Assembly: GCA_002746645.1 (NCBI GenBank)
Contig: PDPU01000040.1
Location: 38,501-102,500 of the forward strand
Reading direction: 5' to 3'
Length of the DNA: 64,000 nt
Source of the DNA: Gammaproteobacteria bacterium
Lineage (GTDB): Bacteria > Pseudomonadota > Gammaproteobacteria > Granulosicoccales > Granulosicoccaceae
The notes under the pieces were generated by a model. It saw only the letters and a list, made by a program, of their open reading frames with translations, searched no databases and was not told the DNA's origin. The position numbers and the translations under genes were made by a program. This document shows, piece by piece, positions 46,391-53,988 of the stretch. Numbering within the stretch: position 1 is the first letter of the stretch; each line of letters begins with the position of its first letter.

Positions 46391-46470
46391 CGGTTCACGT
46401 GAACCGTGAAGCGGCCGGAATCGTGACGGAAATCACATCCGCAGAGCCTGAAAACGGTTCACGTGAACCG
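46391..46470. promoter_or_regulatory. Pair of identical 16-bp palindromes
   Basis: CGGTTCACGTGAACCG occurs at 46391-46406 and 46455-46470, both preceded by AAAA. Each is a perfect palindrome. They are 64 bp apart, about six helical turns, between two convergent genes. They look like sites for a dimeric DNA-binding protein; the protein is not identified. Confidence 0.6.
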
Positions 46471-46535
46471 CCAGTCACCATTCAATGCCTACCCTGTCAC
46501 ATTCACGGAGCAGTGGCACAATCGCCCAGAAGCCA

Positions 46536-46574
46536 CTCCCGGACACCGCCGCCGAGCCACGGGGTGTCCGGGAG
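46536..46574. terminator. Bidirectional hairpin between deacetylase and phaB genes
   Basis: A perfect 12-bp stem (CTCCCGGACACC / GGTGTCCGGGAG) with a 15-nt loop sits between convergent genes, 30 nt from the phaB stop. There is no T-run on either strand, so it may act with Rho or as a processing block. Confidence 0.6.
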
Positions 46575-46603
46575 CCCTGGGAACACGGTCAGCGCCCGGG
46601 CCG

Positions 46604-47329
46604 TCAGTACATGTGCTGGCCGCCATTCACCGACACGGTGGAGCCGGTGATGAAGTCGGCTTCGTCGGCGGCGAGAAACACCACGGTGCGAGCGATGTCT
46701 TCGGCGCGCCCGAGGCGCCCGACCGGAATGCCGGCGACGATCTTCTCGAGAACCGCTTCGGGCACGGCACGCACCATGTCGGTGTCGACGTAGCCCGGTG
46801 CGATGGCGTTGACGGTGATGCCCTTGGCCGCGCCCTCCTGCGCCAGCGCCTTCGTGAAACCGTGGATGCCCGACTTGGCTGCCGCGTAGTTCACCTGACC
46901 GTACTGCCCGGCCTGACCGTTGATCGAACCGACGTTGATGATGCGTCCGAAACCGTTCTTGCGCATGCTGTCGATGACGTTGCGGCTCATGTTGTAGCAG
47001 GAACCGAGATTGGTATCGATGACCGCCTGCCAGGCTTCATGTTCCAGACGATGCATGGTGCCATCGCGAGTGATACCGGCGTTGTTGACGAGCACCTCGA
47101 TGGGTCCTCCCAGGGCCTTTTCGATCTCGGCGATACCGGCCTTGCAGGCGTCGAAGTCCGACACATCGAACTTGAACACCGGAATACCGGTTTCGTCGGA
47201 GAAGGCTCTGGCCTTCTCGTCGTTGCCGGCATAGTTTGCCGCCACCGTGTAGCCCTTCTCCTTGAGGGCCATGGCAATGGCAGCACCAATGCCGCGGGTT
47301 CCACCGGTAACTACAGCAATTCTGGACAT
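46604..47329 (-). CDS. phaB: Acetoacetyl-CoA reductase PhaB (first copy)
   Basis: A 241-residue short-chain dehydrogenase. The NADPH loop TGGTRGIG is at 8-15, and catalytic Ser135, Tyr148 and Lys152 (INGQAGQYGQVNYAAAKSG) are present. It reduces acetoacetyl-CoA to (R)-3-hydroxybutyryl-CoA, the monomer for PHA synthase. The start has AAGGAG 7 nt upstream. It is divergent from a second PhaB-like gene; the 424-nt gap between them carries three PhaR-type sites. Confidence 0.93.
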   Translation of the reverse strand: MSRIAVVTGGTRGIGAAIAMALKEKGYTVAANYAGNDEKARAFSDETGIPVFKFDVSDFDACKAGIAEIEKALGGPIEVLVNNAGITRDGTMHRLEHEAWQAVIDTNLGSCYNMSRNVIDSMRKNGFGRIINVGSINGQAGQYGQVNYAAAKSGIHGFTKALAQEGAAKGITVNAIAPGYVDTDMVRAVPEAVLEKIVAGIPVGRLGRAEDIARTVVFLAADEADFITGSTVSVNGGQHMY

Positions 47330-47458
47330 GTATGACTCCTTTTTTTTCGCAGTGACATCATTCGCCCCGGATTCGGGGTAGGTAAATGACATTCTCCGGC
47401 GCCGACACCTTGGACACAGGCCGCCGAACGCCGTGGCAAGTGTTACGCAGAACCACCC

Positions 47459-47724
47459 TGCATCGCAACTGTCAAGGTGCTCATTTCTTGATTTTTCAAG
47501 GTGTTCTCTCCGAAACACGGCCTGGAGGCGCCACGGAAAACACGGGTAAAGCACTGTGTAATTCTGTTACGCACTGCAACAGAATTGTCACCTGCATCGC
47601 CTGGCTTCCTGTCGGAATCCGAAGTCGATCCGGCCCTCGAACGCCCCTGGCTCGCACTCTATCTGTTCTTTTTCGATGATTGGCACTGGAACAGAACGGC
47701 TCAGCCAGTTATACTGCACTGCAA
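47459..47724. promoter_or_regulatory. Three PhaR-type operator sites in the divergent phaB/phaB intergenic region
   Basis: Sites match TGCANYGCAA at 47459-47468 (TGCATCGCAA), 47570-47579 (CGCACTGCAA) and 47715-47724 (TGCACTGCAA). The third begins at the end of a -10 box TATACT (47710-47715), so binding would block transcription of the rightward phaB gene. The first sits beside a TTGACA box for leftward transcription. The rest of the 424-nt gap (47330-47753) holds no gene. Confidence 0.65.
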
Positions 47725-47753
47725 AACAACACGAGACGAAAAGGGTAAGGAAC

Positions 47754-48500
47754 ATGGAAAGAAAAGACGTCGCACTGGTCACGGGTGGAACAGGCGCCAT
47801 CGGCGCTGCAATATGCCGGCAGTTCTCCGCCGATGGCTACAGGATCGTTGCAAATTGTCACGAGAGCGATCTCGAACGCAGCAAGGGGGTCATCGAGGAA
47901 CTTCGCGCGGACGGTGTCGATGTGGAACTGGCACCTTTCGACGTCGCCGATGCGGCAGCCTGCGAGAGCGCGATCAACGATATCGAAGCCAATCACGGCG
48001 ACATTGCCGTCGTTGTCAACGCCGCAGGCATCACTCGCGATGCCCTGCTTGCGAAGCTTTCGCCGGAACAATGGCAGGCCGTACTGCGCACCAACCTCGA
48101 CGGCGTGTTCAACGTCTCGCGTCCAGTGGTGCCACGCATGACCGAGCGCAAGTTCGGTCGCATCATCAACATCTCCTCGGTCAACGGCCAGCGCGGCCAG
48201 ATCGGCCAGACCAACTACTCGGCAGCGAAAGCCGGCATGACCGGTTTCACCAAGGCACTGGCGCGTGAAGTGGCGCGCGATGGCATTACCGTCAACAGTG
48301 TTTCCCCGGGCTACGTCGAGTCGCCCATGATTCAGGCCGTGCCCGAGAAAGTGCGCGAGAAGATCGTCAAGCAGATCCCGGTAGGCCGCTTCGCCACCCC
48401 CGAGGAAATCGCGAGCGCCGTGAGCTTTCTCGCTCGCCGTGACAGTGCCTACATCACCGGTACCGACCTTTCGGTCAACGGCGGGTACCACATCGGCTAG
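47754..48500 (+). CDS. phaB: Acetoacetyl-CoA reductase PhaB-like (second copy)
   Basis: A 248-residue short-chain dehydrogenase paralogous to the gene at 46604-47329. The cofactor loop TGGTGAIG is at 10-17. Ser142, Tyr155 and Lys159 form the catalytic set. It shares the PhaB-specific INxxSxNGQxGQ-NYxAAKxG pattern. Sequence differences at the N-terminus and loop positions suggest different cofactor or chain-length preference. AAGGGTAAGG precedes ATG 47754. A strong terminator follows. Confidence 0.9.
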   Translation: MERKDVALVTGGTGAIGAAICRQFSADGYRIVANCHESDLERSKGVIEELRADGVDVELAPFDVADAAACESAINDIEANHGDIAVVVNAAGITRDALLAKLSPEQWQAVLRTNLDGVFNVSRPVVPRMTERKFGRIINISSVNGQRGQIGQTNYSAAKAGMTGFTKALAREVARDGITVNSVSPGYVESPMIQAVPEKVREKIVKQIPVGRFATPEEIASAVSFLARRDSAYITGTDLSVNGGYHIG

Positions 48501-48530
48501 GGTTCGACAGGGTCGATACCAGCCGTCCTG

Positions 48531-48557
48531 AAAAGGCGCTCTTCGGAGCGCCTTTTT
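48531..48557 (+). terminator. Rho-independent terminator after second phaB
   Basis: An 11-bp stem (AAAAGGCGCTC / GAGCGCCTTTT) capped by a TTCG tetraloop and ending in a T-run. It is 31 nt past the stop codon. Confidence 0.92.
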
Positions 48558-48580
48558 CGTGGACGACCGAGAAATTCTGC

Positions 48581-48767
48581 TGCAGCGCAACAAAAGCTGC
48601 TGACTTTGATGTCGAATACCACCATGTGCGACCTTGGAACGGCTGTTGAAAGTACTGTAATCTTCGCACTCAGACCAGTAAATTCAATGTCTTGCACGAA
48701 AGGCCATCTCAAATCGCTCGGAAAGTTGCCGCTTCATGTTGCACTGCAACAAAACAACAGCCATAAT
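48581..48767 (+). promoter_or_regulatory. Phasin promoter with two PhaR-type sites
   Basis: A -35 box TTGCAC (48739-48744) and a -10 box CATAAT (48762-48767) are 17 nt apart. The palindromic TTGCACTGCAA at 48739-48749 covers the -35 box. A second site TGCAGCGCAA lies at 48581-48590. This suggests repression by PhaR until PHA granules titrate it, as in other PHA producers. The stretch 48558-48874 holds no gene. Confidence 0.7.
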
Positions 48768-48874
48768 GCATTGAAACACTAATGGATGCAGGACGCACCA
48801 GGCGGGCATGGCATGCAGCCCGCGGCCATTCACATGCGTTCTCCAGCGCACCCACAACCAACCGGAGTTCTCTC

Positions 48875-49228
48875 ATGAGCAACTACAGCGAAACACTTCA
48901 GGAGCAATTCAAGCAGTTCGGTGACCTCCAGATGAAAGGTCTCGAGCCAATGCGCATCTTCGCCGGCCTCGCCGCCGACACCTTCGAGCAGGTCGCCCGC
49001 AAGCACCATGAAGTCGCCGGTGATGTCGTCGACTATGCCGTTCGTCAGATCAATCTGCCGCTGAGTGGTCAGGAACCCGTTGAAGTCATGTCGGCTCAGG
49101 CAGCCGAAAACTCGGCTTTCGCCGAAGTCATGAGCGCCCGCGCCAACGAGTACCTCGAACTCGCCAGCGAATTCGGCACCAAGGCTCAACAAGCTGCCGA
49201 AGCCGCATCCGCCTCCATCAAGGCTTGA
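48875..49228 (+). CDS. phaP: Phasin family protein
   Basis: A 117-residue, all-helical protein (phasin_2 type): EQFKQFGDLQMKGLEPMRIF, then FEQVARKHHEVAGDVVDYA and a long amphipathic helix. Phasins coat PHA granules and control their size and number. GGAG lies 7 nt before ATG 48875. The promoter overlaps a PhaR-type site. A second, longer phasin follows 126 nt downstream with matching N-terminal sequence, so they arose by duplication. Confidence 0.88.
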   Translation: MSNYSETLQEQFKQFGDLQMKGLEPMRIFAGLAADTFEQVARKHHEVAGDVVDYAVRQINLPLSGQEPVEVMSAQAAENSAFAEVMSARANEYLELASEFGTKAQQAAEAASASIKA

Positions 49229-49354
49229 TCCAGCTACCGCGCTGACATCAGCCCTGACCACAGGAAACCTGTCGAACCTGGCGGGGTCCGGCAGGAATCC
49301 CAAGCATCTGACCCACTTCTACCGTTGCCGAACAGGGCAACCCGGATCTCCATC

Positions 49355-49984
49355 ATGAAAAGCATGAACGAGCAGCTCGAAGAGCTTGCCAATCTGCAGA
49401 AGCGCGGCCTTGAGCCCATGCAGAAAATGAACAGCGTTGCCGCCGAGGCCTTCGAGCGCATCGCACGACAGAACTACGAGATGATGGGCGACATCGTCGA
49501 CTATGCCGTGGCCCAGGTACAGATTCCAGCCAGCAAGACGAATGCTCGGGAAATCATCGAGGAGCAGATGAACCAGACGCGCGCCTTCGCCGAGAAGATC
49601 AACAGCCGCGCCAGCGAGTACCTGGACATGGTCGGCCAGCTTGGCGAACTTGCCGGCGACACCGCGTCCGAGTCCTTCGAACCCATGCGCGAAGTGGCCA
49701 CCGACACCATCGAGCAGGTGAGATCACAGGCTGCCGACACCATCGAGCAGGTGAGATCGCAGGCTGCGGAGAGCATCGAGCAGCTGCAGAACCGCATCAA
49801 CAACGTGGTTGAAGAAGCCAGCAAGACCCGGCAGGCAGTCAAGGCCGAGGAAGCGACAGCCGGAGGCGCTCCTGCCGCCAGACCCGCGTCGAAAACGGCA
49901 GCCGCGCGCAAGAAGACCGCCGCCGCCAGCAAGAAACCCACGGCTCGCAAGACAGCTTCGAAGAAGTCTGCTGCGAAGACATAA
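49355..49984 (+). CDS. Phasin with histone-like basic C-terminal tail
   Basis: A 209-residue protein. Residues 1-100 match the shorter phasin (EELANLQKRGLEPMQKM; IVDYAVAQVQIP). Residues about 115-146 hold three 11-residue repeats (DTIEQVRSQAA type), a hendecad pattern of a coiled coil. Residues 170-209 are Ala/Lys/Pro/Thr-rich like histone H1 or the PhaF tail, which binds DNA. It probably ties PHA granules to the nucleoid for even sharing at cell division, as PhaF and PhaM do. ATG 49355 was chosen by alignment; an ATG 9 nt later is possible. Confidence 0.85.
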   Translation: MKSMNEQLEELANLQKRGLEPMQKMNSVAAEAFERIARQNYEMMGDIVDYAVAQVQIPASKTNAREIIEEQMNQTRAFAEKINSRASEYLDMVGQLGELAGDTASESFEPMREVATDTIEQVRSQAADTIEQVRSQAAESIEQLQNRINNVVEEASKTRQAVKAEEATAGGAPAARPASKTAAARKKTAAASKKPTARKTASKKSAAKT

Positions 49985-50059
49985 GGTCCGAGAAACCCGA
50001 CAAATGCAACCCCGTCACTGCGTTATCATGATGCTCATCGACAGGGGCGGACCGGACGC

Positions 50060-50084
50060 AGAAGCCCTGTTCACCGGGGCTTCT
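50060..50084 (+). terminator. Hairpin between phasin and phaR genes
   Basis: An 8-bp stem (AGAAGCCC / GGGCTTCT) with a 9-nt loop lies 75 nt after the phasin stop and 39 nt before phaR. No T-run follows, so it may only weaken read-through into phaR. Confidence 0.4.
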
Positions 50085-50122
50085 GGCGTTCCCGACATCC
50101 GACTTCCGGAGCGACGCCTGGT

Positions 50123-50665
50123 TTGAATCAGAGAATCATCAAGAAGTATGCGAACCGGCGTCTTTACGACACCGAAGCCAGCAAGCACGTCACCCTGCAG
50201 GACATTCGCAGGCTCATCGTCGACGGCAACGACATTCAGGTCATCGACGACACCAGCGGTGAGGACATCACCCGTCCGCTGCTGCTGCAGATCATCGTCG
50301 AGCAGGAACGTATCGGCGAGCCCATTCTCACGAAGCTGCTGCTCTCACAGCTCATTCGCTTCTACGGCAACCCCATGCAGGGAATGATGGCCGACTACCT
50401 CCAGAAAAGTGTCGACACCTTTGTCGATCAGCAGCAGAGCATTCAGCACCAGATGCAGAACATGCTCACGCACACGCCTCTCGACACCATGCGCGAGATC
50501 ATGCAGCAGAACATGCGCAGCTGGGAAACGCTGTTGGGCCATCCTCATGACAGCCCGGGTGACAAAGCACCGGATGAAGACACACCGGACACCGCTGCAC
50601 ATCCCGACACGAACCTCGCGAAGACATCCGCGGATACAACAGGAAAGCCATCCGGCGACAAGTAG
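50123..50665 (+). CDS. phaR: Polyhydroxyalkanoate synthesis repressor PhaR
   Basis: A 180-residue protein with the diagnostic N-terminal DNA-binding domain RIIKKYANRRLYDTEASKHVTL and two PHB-accumulation domains (to about residue 110). It binds both DNA and PHA, repressing phasin genes until granules form. The start is a TTG at 50123 with GGAG 11 nt upstream; no ATG fits the family N-terminus. The C-terminal 50 residues are Asp/Thr/Pro-rich and unconserved. Likely targets are the TGCANYGCAA sites at 47459-48749. Confidence 0.92.
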   Translation: MNQRIIKKYANRRLYDTEASKHVTLQDIRRLIVDGNDIQVIDDTSGEDITRPLLLQIIVEQERIGEPILTKLLLSQLIRFYGNPMQGMMADYLQKSVDTFVDQQQSIQHQMQNMLTHTPLDTMREIMQQNMRSWETLLGHPHDSPGDKAPDEDTPDTAAHPDTNLAKTSADTTGKPSGDK

Positions 50666-50676
50666 CCGACAGACCG

Positions 50677-50730
50677 CAGGCACGGCCACAGGCACGGCCA
50701 TAGGCACGGCCATAGGCACGGCCACAGGCA
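50677..50730 (+). repeat. 12-bp tandem repeat between phaR and phaC
   Basis: Four copies of a 12-bp unit (CAGGCACGGCCA or TAGGCACGGCCA) and a partial fifth lie in the 109-nt gap between phaR and phaC. Copy number could change the distance or RNA structure before the phaC ribosome site. Confidence 0.85.
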
Positions 50731-50774
50731 AAAGCCACAAAGAAGACATGGATCCACAGGAGCGAAGCAACACG

Positions 50775-52556
50775 ATGAATGACTTCAACAAACTCTTCGA
50801 AGAACAGATGAACTCCGCTACCGCCAGCATCAACGAGATGATGGCGCGCAACACGGCGATGATGACCGAACTGTTCAATCAGACCCACGAGATGGTGACG
50901 AAGAACAGCGATCCGCTCAACGTCACTCCCTCCTTCACCAAGGCCACCGAGGCACTGCTCAGTGACCCGCAGAAGCTCATGCAATCCAACTACGATCTGT
51001 GGAAGGAGCACATGGACCTCTGGCAGCAGACGGCGATGCGCTTGATGAGCACGGCACCGGCAGGTGAAAAGGAAAAGATCCGTGACCGCCGCTTCAGGCA
51101 CGAGGACTGGACCACTCACCCGATGTTCGACTTCATCCGCCGCTCCTACCAGATCACCGCGCGCTGGATGGTCGATACCATGTCGTCGATCGACGGGCTG
51201 GACGAAGCCGACCGCAACAAGGTCATCTTCCATACGCGCCTTCTCGCAGATGCCTTCGCACCGAGCAATTTCTTCCTGACCAACCCCGAAGCGCTGCGCA
51301 CCATGATGGAAACGGGTGGAAAGAGCGTGATCAAGGGGCTCAGGAACCTCCAGCGCGACCTCGATCCGAAAACGAGTCAGCTCAACATCCGCATGACCGA
51401 CCCCGACGCCTTCAAGCTCGGAGAGAACATCGCCACGACGCCCGGCAAGGTTGTCTACCAGAACAATCTCGTACAGCTCATCCAGTACACGCCCACCACG
51501 GACAAGGTATACAAGCGACCGCTCGTGATCGCGCCACCGTGGATCAACAAGTTCTACATTCTCGACCTTCAGAGGAAGAACTCCTTCATCGCCTGGGCCG
51601 TCGATCAAGGCTATACCGTGTTCGTGATCTCCTGGAAGAATCCAGACGAATCCTTCGCCGACAAGACCTTTGCCGACTACATGAAGGAAGGCATTCTCGA
51701 GTCACTGGATGCTGCTGAAAAAGCCAGTGGCGTGAACGAGTTCACGATGATCGGTTACTGCATCGGCGGTACGCTCCTGAGCGCGACGCTTGCCTACATG
51801 GCCGCCACCGGCGACAAGCGAGTCAAGGCTGCGACCTTCTTCGCCTCCCAGGTTGATTTCTCCGAAGCAGGGGATCTCAAGGTCTTCACCGACAAGGAGC
51901 AGATCGACAACCTCGAGCGCATGATGGACGAGAAGGGCTACCTCGAAGGCAGCTCCATGGCCACCACCTTCAACATGCTGCGCGCCAACGATCTCATCTG
52001 GTCGTTCTATGTCGACAACTATCTCCTCGGCAAGGACCCGATGCAGTTCGACCTGCTCTACTGGAACTCCGATTCGACGCGCATGCCGCGCAACACGCAC
52101 CTCTACTACCTGCGCGAAATGTACCTCAACAACAATCTCGCGAAGAAGAATGGCATCACGCTCGACGGCGTGAAGATCGATCTTTCAAAGGTCGAGATTC
52201 CAATCTACCTCCAGGCCGCGAAGGAAGACCATATCGCGCCCTACCCTTCGGTGTTCAAGTCAACGGCACTCTACGGTGGTCCCGTGCACTTCATGCTGGC
52301 GGGCTCGGGTCACATCGCCGGCGTCATCAATCCACCAGCGGCGAACAAGTACCAGTACTGGGTAAACGAATCGCAACCGAAGGATCTCGACGCCTGGCTC
52401 GAAGGTGCCGAGGAGCATCCGGGATCATGGTGGGGAGACTGGGATCGGTGGCTGGCACCGCTTTCGGGCAGCAAGGTTGCGGCACGCATACCCGGCGACG
52501 GCAAACTCGACGTCATCGAGGATGCACCGGGGTCCTACGTTCAGGAAAAGAGCTGA
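50775..52556 (+). CDS. phaC: Class I polyhydroxyalkanoate synthase PhaC
   Basis: At 593 residues it has class I PhaC length. The lipase-like box GYCIGG is at 327-332 with nucleophile Cys329. Asp485 (AKEDHIAP) and His513 (GSGHIAGV) complete the triad. It links 3-hydroxyacyl-CoA units into PHA on the granule surface. ATG 50775 has AGGAG 12 nt upstream; an ATG at 50748 is a possible earlier start. No PhaE or PhaA gene is adjacent, so thiolase must lie elsewhere. Confidence 0.93.
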   Translation: MNDFNKLFEEQMNSATASINEMMARNTAMMTELFNQTHEMVTKNSDPLNVTPSFTKATEALLSDPQKLMQSNYDLWKEHMDLWQQTAMRLMSTAPAGEKEKIRDRRFRHEDWTTHPMFDFIRRSYQITARWMVDTMSSIDGLDEADRNKVIFHTRLLADAFAPSNFFLTNPEALRTMMETGGKSVIKGLRNLQRDLDPKTSQLNIRMTDPDAFKLGENIATTPGKVVYQNNLVQLIQYTPTTDKVYKRPLVIAPPWINKFYILDLQRKNSFIAWAVDQGYTVFVISWKNPDESFADKTFADYMKEGILESLDAAEKASGVNEFTMIGYCIGGTLLSATLAYMAATGDKRVKAATFFASQVDFSEAGDLKVFTDKEQIDNLERMMDEKGYLEGSSMATTFNMLRANDLIWSFYVDNYLLGKDPMQFDLLYWNSDSTRMPRNTHLYYLREMYLNNNLAKKNGITLDGVKIDLSKVEIPIYLQAAKEDHIAPYPSVFKSTALYGGPVHFMLAGSGHIAGVINPPAANKYQYWVNESQPKDLDAWLEGAEEHPGSWWGDWDRWLAPLSGSKVAARIPGDGKLDVIEDAPGSYVQEKS

Positions 52557-52608
52557 GCGGCCACGTCCGATCTCGCCACCCGTACTCCATCACCACTCAA
52601 CGAGGGGC

Positions 52609-52782
52609 ATGAGGATGTCATCAGGCATGGGATTCATACTGGTCGTTCTGGCTGTTCAGGTCGTCTGCGGATTCATCGTCTCGGCCATCGCCGGAAAGAA
52701 AGAGCTCGACACGACGAAGTGGGCGATCTGGGGCTTCTGCCTCGGGCCGCTGGCATTGCCGATTGTGCTGCTGGCCAGGTGA
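52609..52782 (+). CDS. Small two-helix membrane protein of unknown function
   Basis: A 57-residue protein with two hydrophobic segments (about 6-27 and 41-56) separated by a charged AGKKELDTTKW loop. I do not recognise it. ATG 52609 has GAGGGG about 5 nt upstream. Its stop overlaps the GTG of the ABC permease (GTGA), which suggests translation coupling, though this could be a chance frame. Confidence 0.45.
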   Translation: MRMSSGMGFILVVLAVQVVCGFIVSAIAGKKELDTTKWAIWGFCLGPLALPIVLLAR

Positions 52783-53447
52783 GGGCAAGGGGGTCCTCCT
52801 TTCGACTGCTGTGCGCCCTGCGCTACCGCTGGTACGCGCACGGCCTGCGGCAGACCCTCGTCAGACGACGTCAGATCGTGATCCTCGGACTTATGGTTCT
52901 GCCCGTGCTGCCGATCATCTTCGCTGAGCCCCTGATCGTGATCGGCTTGCCGGACAGGTTCTCCTGGCAGCAAACCATCCTGTGCCTGGCGCTGCTGAAC
53001 CTCGTCGCCGTGCTCTGGATACACTTCCTGCGCGAGGCGGTCGGCGGCGGTGATTTCCGTCGCTACATCGAGACTCTGCCGCTGTCCCGGGGAGCGCTGA
53101 CGCGGCTCGATGCGTTCGTGGTTGGCATTGCTGGCTGGCCGTTCTTTCTCGTGGTGCTGACCGCGTTGATCCTGATGCCGGAGGGCCGTCTCAGTGGCGA
53201 CGAAATCGTGCAATGCTGCCTGCGCATGGCCGTCGTCAGCGTTCTGTTCGTCGCCGCCCAGGTTCTCTACCTGCAGAAGCCCGTCGGCATGATCACCGTT
53301 CTCGCAATCGGCGACGCAGTGCTGTTCGCGACGGGCCGGGCGCCCTATCCATTGGGCTTCACCGTGCTCCTGGTCTTCGGGGGTGCGCTGGCGTTCGTGC
53401 TCGCCGGCGGACATCTACCGCCCCGAGTTCTCGGGGCGGGTCCCTAG
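52779..53447 (+). CDS. ABC-2-type permease, N-terminal part (probable frameshifted gene)
   Basis: The open part has 222 residues and about five membrane helices, starting at a GTG that overlaps the previous stop. Near residue 207 it runs out of frame: GCC GGC GGA CAT. Removing one base at about 53404-53410 gives AADIYRPEFSGRVPSR and joins it to the C-terminal part at 53452-53988, making one protein of 402 residues. The two halves share a TLPLS motif (FRRYIETLPLSRGALTRLD and GYWRTLPLSTAHWTV), as expected for a single duplicated permease. Substrate unknown. Confidence 0.6.
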   Translation: MRARGSSFRLLCALRYRWYAHGLRQTLVRRRQIVILGLMVLPVLPIIFAEPLIVIGLPDRFSWQQTILCLALLNLVAVLWIHFLREAVGGGDFRRYIETLPLSRGALTRLDAFVVGIAGWPFFLVVLTALILMPEGRLSGDEIVQCCLRMAVVSVLFVAAQVLYLQKPVGMITVLAIGDAVLFATGRAPYPLGFTVLLVFGGALAFVLAGGHLPPRVLGAGP

Positions 53448-53451
53448 CCGC

Positions 53452-53988
53452 ATGGCAAGCCTGTCACCCTGGAGTCCGGTGCTGGCGGCGGCCGGCTTCC
53501 ACAAACCGCTGCTGGCGAACGAGCGGCGCTTCGGCTTCGCGGTCAGGATCTGCCTCGCCGTCGCGATCGTGTTCGGCAGCCACTACCTCCTGAGTCGCGG
53601 TGCCTGGAAAGACAGCGTGTCGTCGTTCCATGCGGCAGCCGTGGCCTTGATCATGCTCACCGTCACCGGCGTCTTCCAGGACATGGCGGCACATCGACGA
53701 AAGCTCGCTGGCTACTGGCGGACGCTACCTCTGTCGACGGCTCACTGGACGGTGGCAGAGCTCGCGATCGGTGGTTTGTTGCTGCTCGCCGTCGTCGCGC
53801 TCTACTCCGTCGTGCACGCGATCGCCGGCACGCTGACGGTTGGCGAAGCGACAAGCTTCATTGTTGGCACCTCGGCGGCGGTCCCGCTCCTGCGCTGGAC
53901 CCAGCGCCGCCGTCTGGAGACGAGCTTCGTCTGGTCCCTCTGTGCCGTCGTTCTCTGGGCCTGGCTCATGGCAAGTTGGTTCCGATGA
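53452..53988 (+). CDS. ABC-2-type permease, C-terminal part (probable continuation of 52779-53447)
   Basis: The 178 residues from ATG 53452 have about five membrane helices. Coding character starts about 17 codons before that ATG, in the same frame, which supports a frameshift rather than a new gene. Its stop overlaps the ATPase start (ATGA at 53985-53988). Confidence 0.6.
   Translation: MASLSPWSPVLAAAGFHKPLLANERRFGFAVRICLAVAIVFGSHYLLSRGAWKDSVSSFHAAAVALIMLTVTGVFQDMAAHRRKLAGYWRTLPLSTAHWTVAELAIGGLLLLAVVALYSVVHAIAGTLTVGEATSFIVGTSAAVPLLRWTQRRRLETSFVWSLCAVVLWAWLMASWFR

Noticed and set aside
46391..46406. Palindrome read as a transcription terminator
   Set aside because: The symmetry leaves no loop for a stable hairpin and no T-run follows; a protein-binding site fits better.
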